Assembly: GCF_963576545.1 (NCBI RefSeq)
Contig: NC_083637.1
Coordinates: forward strand, 19,526,507 to 19,590,506
Direction of reading: 5' to 3'
Source: Limanda limanda
Lineage: Eukaryota; Chordata; Actinopteri; Pleuronectiformes; Pleuronectidae
DNA: 64,000 bases
The position numbers and the translations under genes were made by a program. Shown in pieces: positions 23,641 to 39,619 of the stretch. Each line of letters begins with the position of its first letter. Positions within the stretch are counted from its first letter, which is position 1. The notes below the pieces were generated by a model. It was not told the origin of the DNA and made no database searches. It saw only the letters and a program-made list of their open reading frames with translations.

Positions 23641-24377
23641 TCTTGATAGGGTGAAGTTTGTGGTTTTGCTGAATTGTATTGTGTTTCTACAAGTGTTTGA
23701 CCACTGCATGTCAGTCCGTATGACCATGCTATGTAGCAGAAACACCTTTATAATAAATTCAAATGTATTAATTGAAGTCTGTGACACTTGACAGGCTGTG
23801 ATTGTTGAAGGTAATACTATATAGTGCATACAATTATACAGTTGATGGACCCCCGATGCTCGATCCACAGTTACTCCCTTGGATGATAGACATTGAAACA
23901 CCAGATTAAAAAAAGGTTAGCTGTTCTTTGTGATGTGCCTGTTTAGTATTTTCTTTCACTGTTCTGTAAAACTACTCCGAGGCAGCAGGGGATTAAACAG
24001 TCGTCATTGTAACACAAGGGGACAGGCACAAAAAGAAGAACTCTGTACTCTTCAAAGAAGGCATCAGAGCGGCACCCTGTTTTCTTAAAGCGCTGCAGTT
24101 AACTTTCATGTTTGTCTAAGCAGAACAAGAGCTACTAGACAGCCTGTGTTATTCCTGTCACCCAGGAAAAAAGTGTGCGTACGTATCGTGACAGCTGGTA
24201 CAGCCAAGCTAGAAGTGCTACGGGCAAGTTGAGCCTTTGTAGGCCTAGCATGACATCAGATCTGGAGGATGTGGTGTAGTAGTGCTGCCGACGGCCAAAC
24301 TCCAACTGGGAAATAACTGCACTAGCAATTCTAGTCAGCTGGAGGACTGACAAGATTTAAAGTGGGTCAGAGCACAA

Positions 24378-24401
24378 GTGTGTGTGTGTGTGTGTGTGTG
24401 T
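24378..24401. repeat. (TG)n microsatellite
   Basis: Twelve TG units. Confidence 0.9.
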
Positions 24402-25605
24402 ACATAAATCCGTCAGTCAGTGGCTGTCTGTGATGTTCTGAAGCTGTGTGATAGCTATAAACTCCACTGTTGTCGCATTGTTGTCATTGTTCCTAATCTG
24501 ACACATTCCTCACAAACCCCTTCAGCGGAGCTTGTCGACAATTTCTTATTTCTCGGGCGTAAACTTGTTCCTCTCTCATACTGAGCTGTTATGAGCTCAC
24601 ATAGTCGGCCGCGATGAAAACCATCAAACCGCCTGAACCAAAACAAATGTTCGTAACTAGAATCCCACAAGTCAATTTACATTTTCTGTGTTTACCTCTC
24701 GGCTAACATCGACCAGGGTGGTTTGAAGAGTGGAATTCACCACATCTGCTGCTAAAATAACTTCTTAAACACACTCCAGACACATCAAAGGCGAGTGTCA
24801 GGTTCTTCCACATCATGCATCTTCCATGCAGAGCAGAGTTTTGAAAGTGAAGCTTGGCACCAGTTTTTTTCTTTACAGAAAAACAGTTATAAGGAGCATA
24901 TCAGGGCAGGATAGCTGCACTACCCTTTTCATCCTCAGCAAACTCTTAGTGTCCATCACTTTGGTCCTCAATGCGGTGTTTTTCAGGTTGATCCAGTAGC
25001 ATTAACAGAACCAGACATGCTTGAAGATTAACACCTGCATCAAATCGAACTTAACCATAAGAGTGTCACTGGTGCCGCTGCACTTTTGAGGATCCTGCCA
25101 GACACCACCTGTGTTTCAGATGGTGCAGAGGTGGAGTGCACACAGACATTGCAGACTTCACAGTTTGCACTTTAAAAGCTTACAAAGAAAGAAACTGATC
25201 AGAATTTATATCATACTGTGCACAAGTTTCACTCTGAACGAAAAAAGAGAAGACATTTTTTTTACAGTTGAAGTCAGGGGAAAAGTCAGAAGTTAATCGA
25301 ACACGTCAGAGCTCTTCACAGCACCTGTTGGTTCTAATTTCTTCCCTAATTCATCCCTAGATACAGACATTTCACTGGATAATTAAACATTTGACATGCT
25401 GTGACTAAGAGGTTCATTAAAGGCATTAAGATTAATTGACTTTAATGAAAAATAATCTCATGGCTTCAGTAGCTATGGAGATAATCAGTCTTTCTGAACC
25501 AAACTGTGGACCGACCAAAACTGCCATCCTAACATCCACACTGCTCGACAGGTCGTCTTTTAGGTTTGTCAGTCCAACTAAATTGGTTTGACTGAGCACT
25601 TTGCT

Positions 25606-28630
<3,025 letters not shown>

Positions 28631-30700
28631 AGAATCAAGGAGAAGAGGAGGGTAAAGAGTTTCCAATGGACTTAATGAAATGAAAAAAGTTAAATGTGTG
28701 ATCATGTAAAACGCGGAAGTAGACCAGTGTGTTGAAAGGATTGTGTGAGGATGGTTCCATAGACATGGATGAGATAAACGTGGTAATCCGTGCAACTCTG
28801 TTCTTTCCTTTGGTGACAATTTGGTGCTAAACCTTCGTTGCTGTGGTTTGTCTGCATTGCACTTCCCAGAAACCACTTGAATACAAACAATGTAGCCACA
28901 TGTCATTTAACCTTGCTTGTGAAATATTAATTTGTGTCAGTGGTGCTTTGGAGTGTATTTACAGCCACTGAGGCGATCAGTGCTTCGATCCTGTTCTGTC
29001 CTCTTTATTCTAAAAACTCTAAAATACTCTATCTACAAAACCTGCGACCAAAACCATATAATACTTCACTTGCTCTGTAGCACGGGATCTTCGCCATAAA
29101 CAAGAGAAGTCCTCAGACAAATCCAAAAGCTTTAATGGACTAGTAGACGTTTTTCTTTGCAGTTCTGTAACTTTCACTGACAATAGACCTTTCAATAGGC
29201 TGGTCTGTTACTAGGTCTGTCAAGCTTTCCAGTTTAGCATAGCACATACACTTTACAATGATATCAGACTACCAATTTAAATTCTTTGTAATTTCTTGAC
29301 CACAGACAGAGATAAACAAAAGCACGCAAATAATTAGCTAAATGACCTTGCCGTTTGTACAATTATTGGTAGCAGGTTTCTGCTGGCATGCCATGCCAGC
29401 TGCAAGTTTACAGTTCAAATACCTGTCTCAGATTTACTTGTAAAAGGTTTAGAAAACCCTGTGAAATGTTCTCACAGATCCACTTAAAGGTTTTGATCAA
29501 GCTTAAACTAATGCTACATGATTTATGTAGAAGAAATTAAAATAAGTGAGCTGGTTAGCAATAGCATTATGAAAACTTATGAAAGAGACAAATCAAAGGA
29601 AAACTTGTGTATTCTGGTAAATTATGTTAAAGGAAAATGGAAAAGGACCTGGAAAATACTATAAAATGTAACTACAACTCTTAACTGGTTAATAATGGTT
29701 GTTTGAGGTCACTTCTGTATATAGTAGCTTTGTTAGGAAGACGTGCTGATGTTTAGAGCAGTTTCTATACTGTTAAGCCATTCCAAGGCTTGACAAGCAT
29801 GCTACCTAAGCTATGACTGGACAATCTCTGTTCAGGGTAGGGTTTTCCTGAATGTTCACAGGATGTCAGACACAGACATTTATTTAAACATTTATTTAAA
29901 CAGAAATGTGTTCGGATTATTACTTTACAAAGTTCATTTCTGGGGAAATCTTCGGAAATCTGCGGAGAAAGAAGCGTCTCCTGTCTGAGCCGCACAGATA
30001 AATACACCTCATGATATTTGAAGGCGAGAGATTAAGAAATGTTTAGACAAGGATTGATTTCCAAGCTTTGGACGGGGGCAGTTAGTTGTTGAAGCCCCGG
30101 CTACGGGACCATGGAGCTGCTGACTGTTAATAGATTCTCTTTGTGTCCTACTAGAATATATCCTCATGTTTAGGGGACCTGCGCCCCTTTAAATCTCTAT
30201 TGATGCATTGCGTGCTCTTAATGTCTTGTTTAACTTTACTGGGGTGTTGTTTGTATAAGTGTACAGTGGGCAAGTGTGCATACTCATCTGCCTTTGTTTA
30301 CACCTCATTGGCATGTGGGTCTGTTGATGTGGTCAAGAGGGCTTTTTTTCCTTGGCTAAAGTTTTTTTTTTTTCACTTTCCTTTCACAAGGAAAATATCA
30401 GCAGGTGGACACAGACAGGAACCATACATGTACAGATTCACACACAGGCATGCTATGAGACCACCTCTGTGGTTATATTTACAGGACTGTCACTTAGTTT
30501 ACCTCTTCAAAATCCCATCAGAGAGATGTGCTGCATTAAAGGGTCCATTAAGGGCTTTGAAATCTCACTTTAGAGGTCTGCGGATGTCAGCTTTAGAAGG
30601 ACCATCAGTCTGTTTTTAAACTTGTGACCAGTCCATCATTAGCAGTGATATAAAAATACGTACAAATATATGAAATGTATCATTTGAATTGTGCTGCTTA
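28631..30700. other. cygb2 3' flank, no feature recognised
   Basis: The region contains the cygb2 3' UTR of unknown length and AT-rich sequence. No repeat family or other gene was recognised. Confidence 0.5.
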
Positions 30701-30756
30701 CACCCTAACCAATGACTGTATATAAAGATGGATGATTCTTCTACACTTCTGCCCAC

Positions 30757-30816
30757 CAGTGGCGTAGGGGAGTAGCCCGCGAGCAACGCACCCCGCGTCT
30801 TTGCGCTACGCCACTG
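30757..30816. mobile_element. 60-bp hAT-type miniature element with 8-bp TSD
   Basis: Perfect 11-bp inverted ends CAGTGGCGTAG (30757-30767) and CTACGCCACTG (30806-30816) enclose 38 bp of GC-rich sequence. Both sides are flanked by the identical 8-mer CTGCCCAC (30749-30756 and 30817-30824). An 8-bp target duplication and CAGTGGCG-type ends are hallmarks of hAT transposons. It is inserted in a diverged copy of the TAGACTGTATATAAAGATGG repeat family. Confidence 0.85.
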
Positions 30817-30849
30817 CTGCCCACTGATGAAAAAATGATTCGGATATCA

Positions 30850-33800
30850 TTTTATCCATCCTCCAACATGCTGCATACTGTCAAACTAACTTCCCCTACC
30901 TTATTTAACCTCGCCTTCCTGTCACCAGAACTTTGCTAATCAAGAGTCTTTGGACTGCGTGCGCAGCTGTTTGCAGTCCCCATCTGCCATTCTCCGTCCA
31001 GTCAATTCCCAAACATACACAGCAAATCTGTTTAGGACGGACATTTGATCCAATCTCGACTTTGCATCTGCTCCGGTGACGTCCTGTATCTCCTGTCTGA
31101 ACCCCCTTGGCATCAGCATCTGGCATTAATGAGGAAGTAATGAGTCTCCTCTCCTCCTCATTTGCTCGTTCATCTACTGTAACTTCCCAGTGCCTCAGTC
31201 AGGGCCCAGCGCGACACTGACAACAAATATGACTGGACAGATGGTCTTAAGGCCACCACACTATGGCACCCATTCACAACAGTACTTAATAAGATTCTCG
31301 CCACTATGAATATTGTTTGAATTTGTATCAGCCAGGGAGCATTTTGGAAAACTAGAAAGAGAAAGATAAAGGAAGCCAGGTTAAAGTTAACAATGTGAAC
31401 TACATGTTTCTATTTATTTAACTGATTAGTTGCTTTACATTTGCCAAAAAAAGAGCTTTACACAAAGATATACTGCTTAATTGACAGTGAACTTGATCCC
31501 TTGGTTTTTCTTCACTGTCAAACATCTGCTGAATCTGTATTTTACTTTTTGTTTTGAATGCATCTTGCTAACCTGATCCCTGAGCATGCATGCTTCATTA
31601 TCTTACACAAATTAATTAATTAATTGAGAGTTTAATTAATAGCCACTGTCTTAGACAAAATGGTTAAATCATCAAAAGTATGTTTTCAACTACCTGGTCT
31701 TGTTCACACAATTTGGGTAAAAAGAAAATTTTATAAATAATCTCTCCATTTAAAACTTTACATATGACTGATGCAGAAGTCATGTGTATTGGTCATCAAC
31801 TTTCATTTCTGATATTTGTATAAACCTTTATAAGGTCACATTTTCTTTTGTTGATCTTTGCATAACACTTGGCCACTTGCATCCCACTCACTTGCAGACG
31901 TTTATCAGAAGTTTCCATTCAAATAAGGTTCCACTCACGTTAAACTGGACGGTCATAAGCCTGTGTTACACAATGACAAGTGACACAAGTGGAAAGAAAA
32001 ACTTACAGAGGACTCAAACAAATCTCAAGCTGTACTTTTTCCACTTTGGCTCAAATACATCTGGAGGCCGTAAAGCTGTTTTCAGGCCAGGATCCATTTA
32101 AAAATACACACCATTCCTGACTCTTGACGTTCATGTTCCTTTTGAGGTCAGACCTCATGCAGCCTGAGGTTCAGCGATATTTTTGTTAAGCAGAGTTCTC
32201 CTGACGTCTTGTTTATTAAACAGTGTGTGGTGTGAAACCAATTTGTAAACACTCTCATACAAGACGGAAACCCTCTTTTTTCTTTCGAAGCTGCATGTTT
32301 CGTTTCCCTTAGGACACTTCATGCTTAACCCTAATTCCTAAACTAATGCTAACCTAAGCCTGATTATAAGCAGAACCATTAAACCCATTTTTCAAACCTA
32401 CCCTGCTTTGCCCGGACTTCAAACTTATTGGTTTAGTCGGAACTGAAACAACAGTTGAGAAAGGTGCCTCGGACCATGGTCCAGGTCAACAGAAAAAATG
32501 TAGCTCATCCAAATAAAGGAAATTTAGAAAAAAAAAAGAAGGAAACAACGTCGAAGAGGCTCGCAGGATTGCTTGCAGTCTTCCTCTCAGACTATATACA
32601 TTTTAAATGACAAGGATGTTCATTTGACACTTTTGAGAACCATGAGTACCGTGTTGGTGATGCTGATAGTTGTACCATAATTATATTACAGTGGCAATTG
32701 TAACTAAATGAAACAGTTGATTCATTCACTCTACACAAATGGAAAGACTATACCAGAGGGATTGACAACAATCCAATGTCAGTAACATGCCTGTCTGCTA
32801 ATCTATCAATGTCAATTACAGGCAGACACAGCCCACATAAGTAATGATGATAGGATTCATGTATGTCATTCACAATTCTTTAGTCCCCTACCTAAATTGC
32901 ACTGTGACACCAAAGCTAACTGGATCAAATGTAAACAATGTAACGAAGACATGAACCTTGGTTCAATCTTGGTTCCCCCCACCCCTCCCCCCCCAATAAA
33001 CCGAACTAAGAAGAAGAAGAAGAATGTCCTTACCTTCCCAAAATGTCCTCACTCTGTACGGTTTATCACTGGTCCTTACAAAGATAGAAGTACAAGTACA
33101 CACATACACACACAAACAATTATGTGCAGACACATCCTGATCCCGCTCAATCAATTTCTTTATCACTCTTCTCACGCACAGACTTGGTCTAGCATACTAT
33201 ATGCTGGGTTGGGCATGACCTTGCATGTCAAGTGCACCACAGCACCTCTTAATCCGATGTATGGTCAGACAAACTTTGGTCATTCATTTATTTCACATGG
33301 TCATTCTCTTCCAGCAACATAAGGGCATCACAGCATAATAGGGGAACTCTGTGTTTTTGTTGTGAAATGTTTCTGTCTATCAGTTGAAAAGTTAGGACTC
33401 TATATTTTTCTAAATATATCTAGGGGAAGGAATCTATGTATTTGAATACTGTATATGAATATATCATTGTATACACGTTGTTGGTGGGAGCCAGTGCAGT
33501 GGCTTTTATGTGTTTTGAGCATGTTTGCACAGCCTACCACAAATTTGTGTCTTTGCAGACCTGGTGAAAATGGATCAAGACCCATCAATAAAATATACTG
33601 GTAAATGAGTCTCTGTGTCGGATCCTGAGTGATGTTTTCAATGAGCATGTTAGATCTGATACAATGAACAAAAATGTCTCCTACAGGATGAAATGAATCA
33701 AATATATCAATGACTAAACGAGTTTCCAATTAACAAAAGGAGAGGGATGTTTAAATAAAGTGTGTGGCCGTTGTAAATGTCGCTGCTTGCCAGAAACATG

Positions 33801-34280
33801 TTACATTCAGGTTACATCACCTGAAAATAAAATGCACTTGTAAATCAACACACGTTTTCTCAAATCCAGAATGATTTTGAGTGTCGGCAACTCCTCGATC
33901 ACCATAATTGCAAGTTACAAAGATCAGGCCAAAATGAGTCCCTTCAAATGTGTAAAGCTGAACCACCAATTTATCTTCATCGTAATGGCTCACTTCACCC
34001 ACCTTCTGTTTCTGAGAACTGACAGAAAGCAAGGAGTTAAAATCCTCTCTTTTTTGTAATGGAATAAATATTATAAAGATATTGCAGCCATTGTGGACAT
34101 CAAATTGTCATAGGACAATACAACTGTTTTAGAAAATATTTGTGGAAACAAACTAATATGTTGATCAATAAAATTGTTCCCACTTTTTCATGTAAGCATT
34201 TCACATACAGTGGGTTTTTAAACCCCCCATGTCTGTCCATTTACAACTGCCAAAATTTGACAGAGCCCATTGTGCTATTA
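30850..34280. other. Intergenic stretch between cygb2 and prcd
   Basis: Mostly unique AT-rich sequence with one partial copy of the GCCAATAAACC...AAGAAGAAG repeat at 32971-33023 (minus). Several open frames of 60-140 codons lack supporting signals. No gene recognised. Confidence 0.5.
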
Positions 34281-34289
34281 CATTTGTAC

Positions 34290-34660
34290 CATAGACTGTA
34301 CATAAAGATTAACAACACGTCTCCCCTCTGGAGCCACAATATTGAGTTACCTCGGCTACCAGTGACTCACCAATCCTGTCAGTCCAGGCTGTCAATCATG
34401 ACATGTTACCTTGTTTATATAGCATCAAAATACTAATTAAAAACAGACTTATACATCATTGTGACTAAATGAGAGAAACCATCTTTGAGAAATACATTAT
34501 TTGACATGTATATATTTCTAGTTTGGCTCATGTCCTATCCACTAACTTGCAGGAGGCAGGGTTTTATGCCATGCTTTGCAGCTAGCCACCAGGGGGTAAT
34601 CAATATGATTTTGCTTCAATTTAGTGAGCTGTCATGTCGTCCATCTTAATATATAGATTT
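34290..34660. mobile_element. MITE-like element related to 18079-18386
   Basis: The left end CATAGACTGTACATAAAGAT and the right end, in complement AATCTATATATTAAGATGG, form imperfect inverted repeats, followed by GACGACATG-like sequence on both sides. The interior contains CCAGTGACTCACCAATCCTG and CTGTCAATCATGACATGTTA, which recur (diverged) at about 37480-37520. Length about 370 bp, non-coding. Confidence 0.6.
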
Positions 34661-35489
34661 CACTGCACCGGTAAATTAGAAACTATTAAAAAACTAAACT
34701 ACAAGAAACGACAGCTCTCAAACACTCAGTCCTTTCTTCCTGCATTAGGGAAAGTTGACGGGGATAGGTAGGGTTAGCTGTCCCTCTTTTCCAGCTTTGG
34801 TGAGAACAAATGACCAATGACAACACAGAGAGCAGCGGAGATTCTTGTAACCTCACCACAAACAGAGCAACAGGGCAACGAATCGGCTGACAAGCTTGCT
34901 GAGTAATAACCTATGTATTTGTTGTTTTGGAGCCCACCCACGCTTGTAAGTCCCCCAAACCAAAACCAAAATACACCCTCGACACAAAGAAGAGGTTTCT
35001 GGTCGGACAATCCGTCTGTATCGTCTAAAATTGGTACAAAGTAGCATTATGGTTAATGTTTGGATGTGTTTAGTCACAAAAATGAAAGATGGTGGTTTGG
35101 ATATAATAACGAGTCTGTTATGATGTTTGGTGCCCCTTGTTGTCATGGGGACCATATTGATTATGTAGTTAAGGTTATGTAACAATCATTGTCATGCGTA
35201 AAAGAAAAATATAGATTTACAATGGTGATAGGAAACGAGCAGCAACCCCCTCCGTTAAAGTCTGAGGTTGTTGATTGAGTCTGTTGTTTTTCTTAGGAAG
35301 ACAGCCTAGATATGATTTAGCCCTTAAAATCAGTTTACCCCCAAAATCAGTAAGCATAACATACAAACTTTTGTTAGTCCTTAATCAATGTTTTACATTG
35401 TTTGCATTTTTTTTTTTTCATTTTAGATAGTTTGATATTTGGTTTATCTAGTATGTTTACTTTTAATGATGTTTCAAATTTTCACTATC

Positions 35490-35601
35490 CCCTCTCCTGT
35501 TGTGACAAATTTCCCTGTAGTGAGAATAATAAAGGATTATCTTGTCTTATCATGTCTTATCTTGTCTTATTTTGTCTAATCTTCTCATATCTTATCTTAT
35601 A
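35490..35601 (+). repeat. Retroposon tail with TCTTA repeats
   Basis: TGAGAATAATAAAGGATTAT is followed by about ten units of CTTGTCTTAT/CTTATC. This is the usual 3' end of a fish non-LTR retroposon. The body upstream is too diverged to assign. Confidence 0.6.
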
Positions 35602-38600
35602 ACAAGTGAAATGTCGGGGCCTTGGTGCCCTAATCCGCATGACAGGTAAAAAAATACAACACATGAAGACAAAAAAATGTAAATGACAAAATCATGTAGG
35701 GAAGAAGACGATCAAAACTAGATTTTAAAAAAGAACAATACAATTTAATTTTTCAATGAGACACATGAACTAAAAGTGACAAACAGAAAAAAGTTTTAAG
35801 CCTTGATTGTAAAGAGCTGAGAGCTGGAGGGTGTTGCAGATATGGGCTTATAGGTAACGAATGCTGATCCTCCATGGGAGAATGTTTGGCTCATGGGGTA
35901 GCAGCAGAGCAGAGAAACATTTTTTGGCTCTGAACCTCTCTGTGCTTTTCTATAGACCAGAAATATTTTAAAATCAATGTTTGACACACAGAACTACCTT
36001 GACCTTTTCCCATTTATTATGTATGAGGGGACTGTAGCGTGGAAAAAGTGAAGAGAATGGATTATTTTCCTATATTCTTTTTGATGAATAACAATGATTC
36101 TTGTTCTTCAAGGACAACTCTGTATATTTTCTGCCTTTCTTGGTCTATTCCTGTTTTTTAAAACATATTTTTTTTTTGTCTTAAATCTCCCAAACCAAAG
36201 TGAACTTGACCCAGATAACCCAGCATCACACGAATCTCCTGCCTGCACATCATCAGCGAAAATATACTCTGCTTGGCAGTCCCACTGTTTCATGAACAAG
36301 AGATAATTAAAAGGAATGAAATGTAAATGTTCCTAATCAATGATTAATGGTTGCCTGTTCACTGCTTGATGCTCCAGGCGAGACTCTATCTGAGGCTCCA
36401 GTGGGAGGTTCATGCAGGGAGGAAGACACAGATTTTTCAAATCTATACAATAATTTATTCAGACTGTACATGTTGTTACCAATGGGAAAGGAATTGTTGT
36501 ATCTGCTTTCTGAATGCAGGAAGTGGTTTTTAATATTTTCTATTCAAGCTAATACCATTTCGGTCATTTACAGTCACAGAGGGAATCTATTATACCTTCT
36601 TGCAGCATGGCTTAAGCAACAGGAAGCAGGTAAACAGCACTACCAGAGTCAGAAAATATAATCATTCTCCCACCGTGCACAGCGTGGTCGACAGGACACT
36701 GACTTGTAACCATGGCGACATATTTTCACCGCGGCCAGATAGTGTCATTTCTGGAGAGCGGTAAAAGGGTCTCATCACGTCCCCGGGGACTGATGTGCAA
36801 ACCCACCTGCACAAACTCTGCTTTCACACCGACCTGAAAACGCACTCAGAGGCAAACAACAGGTTAAACTGGCAAAGGAGCTGGACTCATCCATTTCTTA
36901 GTATGAGAGGCCAGAAATATTTCAAGCTTCAAGATGCATTAAAATTCATCACTTAATAATGAGTGCAGACACACTCACACGTATATGAGTCTCTCAGCAG
37001 GTAATGAGATATTCAGATTAACCAGTTATTCTGAGTGGAAACTGACACAGAGGAGTGACACTTGGTAGGAGATCAGCTCTCCCACAATTCACAAGCTTTG
37101 CAAATTGTAAATGGTCTGTATTTATAGAGAGCTTTTTCTAGTCTTAATGACAGTACAGATTCGCTATTCGAACACATTAGTGGCACAGTCTTTAGGGGTG
37201 ATGCAATTTGTTTTGATTTTATTATTTGGTTCATTCTCAGCATAAACAGCGTCAAAGTTAGCAAATTTCACACATGCTGACACCAGAAAACCTTTATATG
37301 AACTCCTGAGAAAAAGCATAAATGAAAACTGTGTGTGTGAACCACAGACTTTAAGGTGACAAACATGTCTCCACTTCCTCCCACTATCTAAAAATGAACC
37401 CAAAATATCTCTGATACAAATTCTGCGATCTTGCAGGGACTTCATTTGGAGCCAGAGCCTGCGCTAGTCCAATTCAGTCTCAGTTGTCAATCACGATGTT
37501 TCACCCTGTTTTTATGACATCAAATAACTAATTACAACTAAATTTACCGGAAGAAATTAGCAACCTGTACTTTGTTTTCTAAATAACTCAAAATGGGACA
37601 ATAATTTACTAAATAAACATCATGCTGTTTCAAGGGAGACTTGAAACTACCAATTGAGACCTTAAGCTAAAAAACTATTTCATATTCTAACACACTTCTA
37701 CAGAAACATATTTTTGTAACCAGTGGTTAAGAGACAACAGGCCTCAGGCACATCAGCATTGGCTTCAATTTCCAGTCTTATAGACTGCAGACCTTTTCAT
37801 ATAGAGTCTATGTAGAAATTAAGCTACAAAATTTCATGGCAATCCAACCAATAGTTGCTGAGATATTTCAGGCAAAGGTGTGCACAGACAAATCTGCAGG
37901 TCTGTTTGTGGCAGGAATCTGGGAGCTAACAGCTCAACATGGTGTCAAATTTGCTGCAATAAATCCCTTAATTCTTTGCATCAAACAAGGCCAGAGCACG
38001 GCTGAGCTAGCCAGTACATGCAGGTCAACACAAATAACAGCTCGGTGACACTTCAACCTGCTGTTTCGTAGGCACTGCTGAGCCCAAGCAGCTCTCCTTT
38101 AACACAAAGTTCGAGAGGAGGCCTGAAGATTTTTCCAATTAGGCGGCAAGAGCTCGCCTCAAAGCTGCAGATGAGATGCGCAGCCACATCACTGCAACTT
38201 GACATTCCTGACAGCGACTTGTGTGAACATCCATCTGTCCACGCACCACAGGTTCCCTGACAGAGCGGTGACAGCAGAGTCACAGACGCTCTTGCGGTGA
38301 ATGTCATCACAGGCTTGAGAATATCCAAGAAACATAACTTCAGCCGAATGAGACAGAGAATAGGCAGGATTTGATTTGCGTGCATGTGTGTGTGTTTATC
38401 TTTAGTGTGTGTATGTGTATGTGTTTACAGCTACTTTCACTATGCCATCCTCATTGTGTTGCCAGGTTGTTAGTTTGTTTCCCTTAATAACAGTCATTAT
38501 ACAAAAGTACCTCAGTGGGAGACATCTTTTATTGTGGATGTAAATGCCCCTGCAGGTTATCCTCGACCATTTCACAGATTCACATGAACAGCAAATGAAC

Positions 38601-39030
38601 AGTGAAAAGGTATGTCTAGCACTGTGGGTCAATGATTTTTATTTACTATAAACAGGTATTGGTAGATAACAATCGCAAACATTTTGCTAGTCAATAAACA
38701 TCTCATTTTTTTAGTCTATTATCAAAAAATGACCAGTTGACGACCATGAACTTTACTGCCCAGGGTCAAGTCTAATCCAGGAAACTTTGTTTATAACTTC
38801 AGAATTCTCATGTCATTGGAAAATGCAGAGCAGCTCAGCACTTGATATGCCTCATCAGAAGTCAGACCGATACTTCTGATGTCACGTGATGCGTTTGAAT
38901 ATGCAGAGAATGACATTTCCAACAAGTGCTAGAAGCAGTTGACCAATCACAACATGAGGCCGGCTGGCCAGTCAGAGAAGACAGGGCTTTATTTGGGGGG
39001 GAGGGGGTCTTAAATAGACAGGAGCTAAAT
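35602..39030. other. Upstream flank of prcd
   Basis: Mixed unique sequence and old repeat pieces: a diverged copy of the TAGACTGTATATAAAGATGG family around 37345-37560 and one of the GACCAATCACAA family at about 38880-39000. An X-box-like word GTAACCATGGCGAC is at 36706-36719. No gene recognised. Confidence 0.5.
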
Positions 39031-39075
39031 CCATCCATCCATCCATCCATCCATCCATCCATCCATCCATCCATC
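39031..39075. repeat. (ATCC)n microsatellite
   Basis: About eleven CCAT units, 470 bp upstream of the prcd start codon. Confidence 0.95.
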
Positions 39076-39360
39076 GGGAGGGAAGATCAGGATAAGTTTG
39101 GGCAGGCATATAGGCAGGTGATGATCAGATGAATGGAGAACTAAGGGAAGATGGCAAGTAACTGAATGTTACAGAAAAGAAAATAACTCAAATGCTACAA
39201 AAACAACCTGTAGGCAGGTGTTTTCCACTGGAGATTATGAAATAAATATCTGCATCATGCACAATAAACGCACACACACATGACAACATGCGACCGACAC
39301 ATGCGTATGGCTTAGTCGTGCAGCAGTGCTGTGCCTCAATAATGCACCATGTCATCTTTT

Positions 39361-39384
39361 CTAATCTGGGATTGACTAATCCCC
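39361..39384 (+). promoter_or_regulatory. prcd: OTX/CRX-type motif cluster upstream of prcd
   Basis: In 24 bp there are TAATCT (39362-39367), GGATTG (complement CAATCC, 39369-39374) and TAATCC (39377-39382). K50 homeodomain factors such as CRX and OTX bind TAATCC/T and drive photoreceptor genes. The cluster is 164-185 bp upstream of the prcd ATG, which matches the photoreceptor-specific use of the gene. Function is inferred. Confidence 0.45.
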
Positions 39385-39545
39385 TAACGTTCCCGATCCA
39401 GGCTGGCAGGCAGGCAGAGAGAGAGAGAACACCTGGAGGCTGCTGGAAAAGGTTTCCCTCTGCTGCAGTGAGTGGATCCACTATGGGGGGGTTCATGCTA
39501 ACTCTGCTGTGTCTTTGGCTGCAGGGTGGTGGGCTGTGAGGGACA

Positions 39546-39619
39546 ATGTGCACCACCATCATGTTTCTCTCCACTCTGGCTCTTGTACTGCGCAAGCACT
39601 TCTCCAGCCAAACCAAGAC
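39546..39619 (+). CDS. prcd: Photoreceptor disc component PRCD, exon 1
   Basis: Exon 1 encodes residues 1-24 and two bases of codon 25: MCTTIMFLSTLALVLRK then HFSSQTK. PRCD is a very small protein of photoreceptor outer-segment discs, palmitoylated at Cys2; its loss causes progressive rod-cone degeneration in dogs and retinitis pigmentosa in humans. Cys2 is present, followed by one hydrophobic segment (about 5-15) and a basic patch (RKH), as in the mammalian protein (MCTT...LLSTLA..RRR). The donor GAC|GTAAGT is in phase 2. A possible acceptor (TTTGGCTGCAG, ending 39525) just upstream could mean a spliced 5' UTR. PRCD lies next to CYGB in human, as here. Confidence 0.9.

Noticed and set aside
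30200..30619. 139-codon open frame, plus strand
   Set aside because: No recognisable domain and a run of T-rich sequence inside; the codon use looks non-coding.
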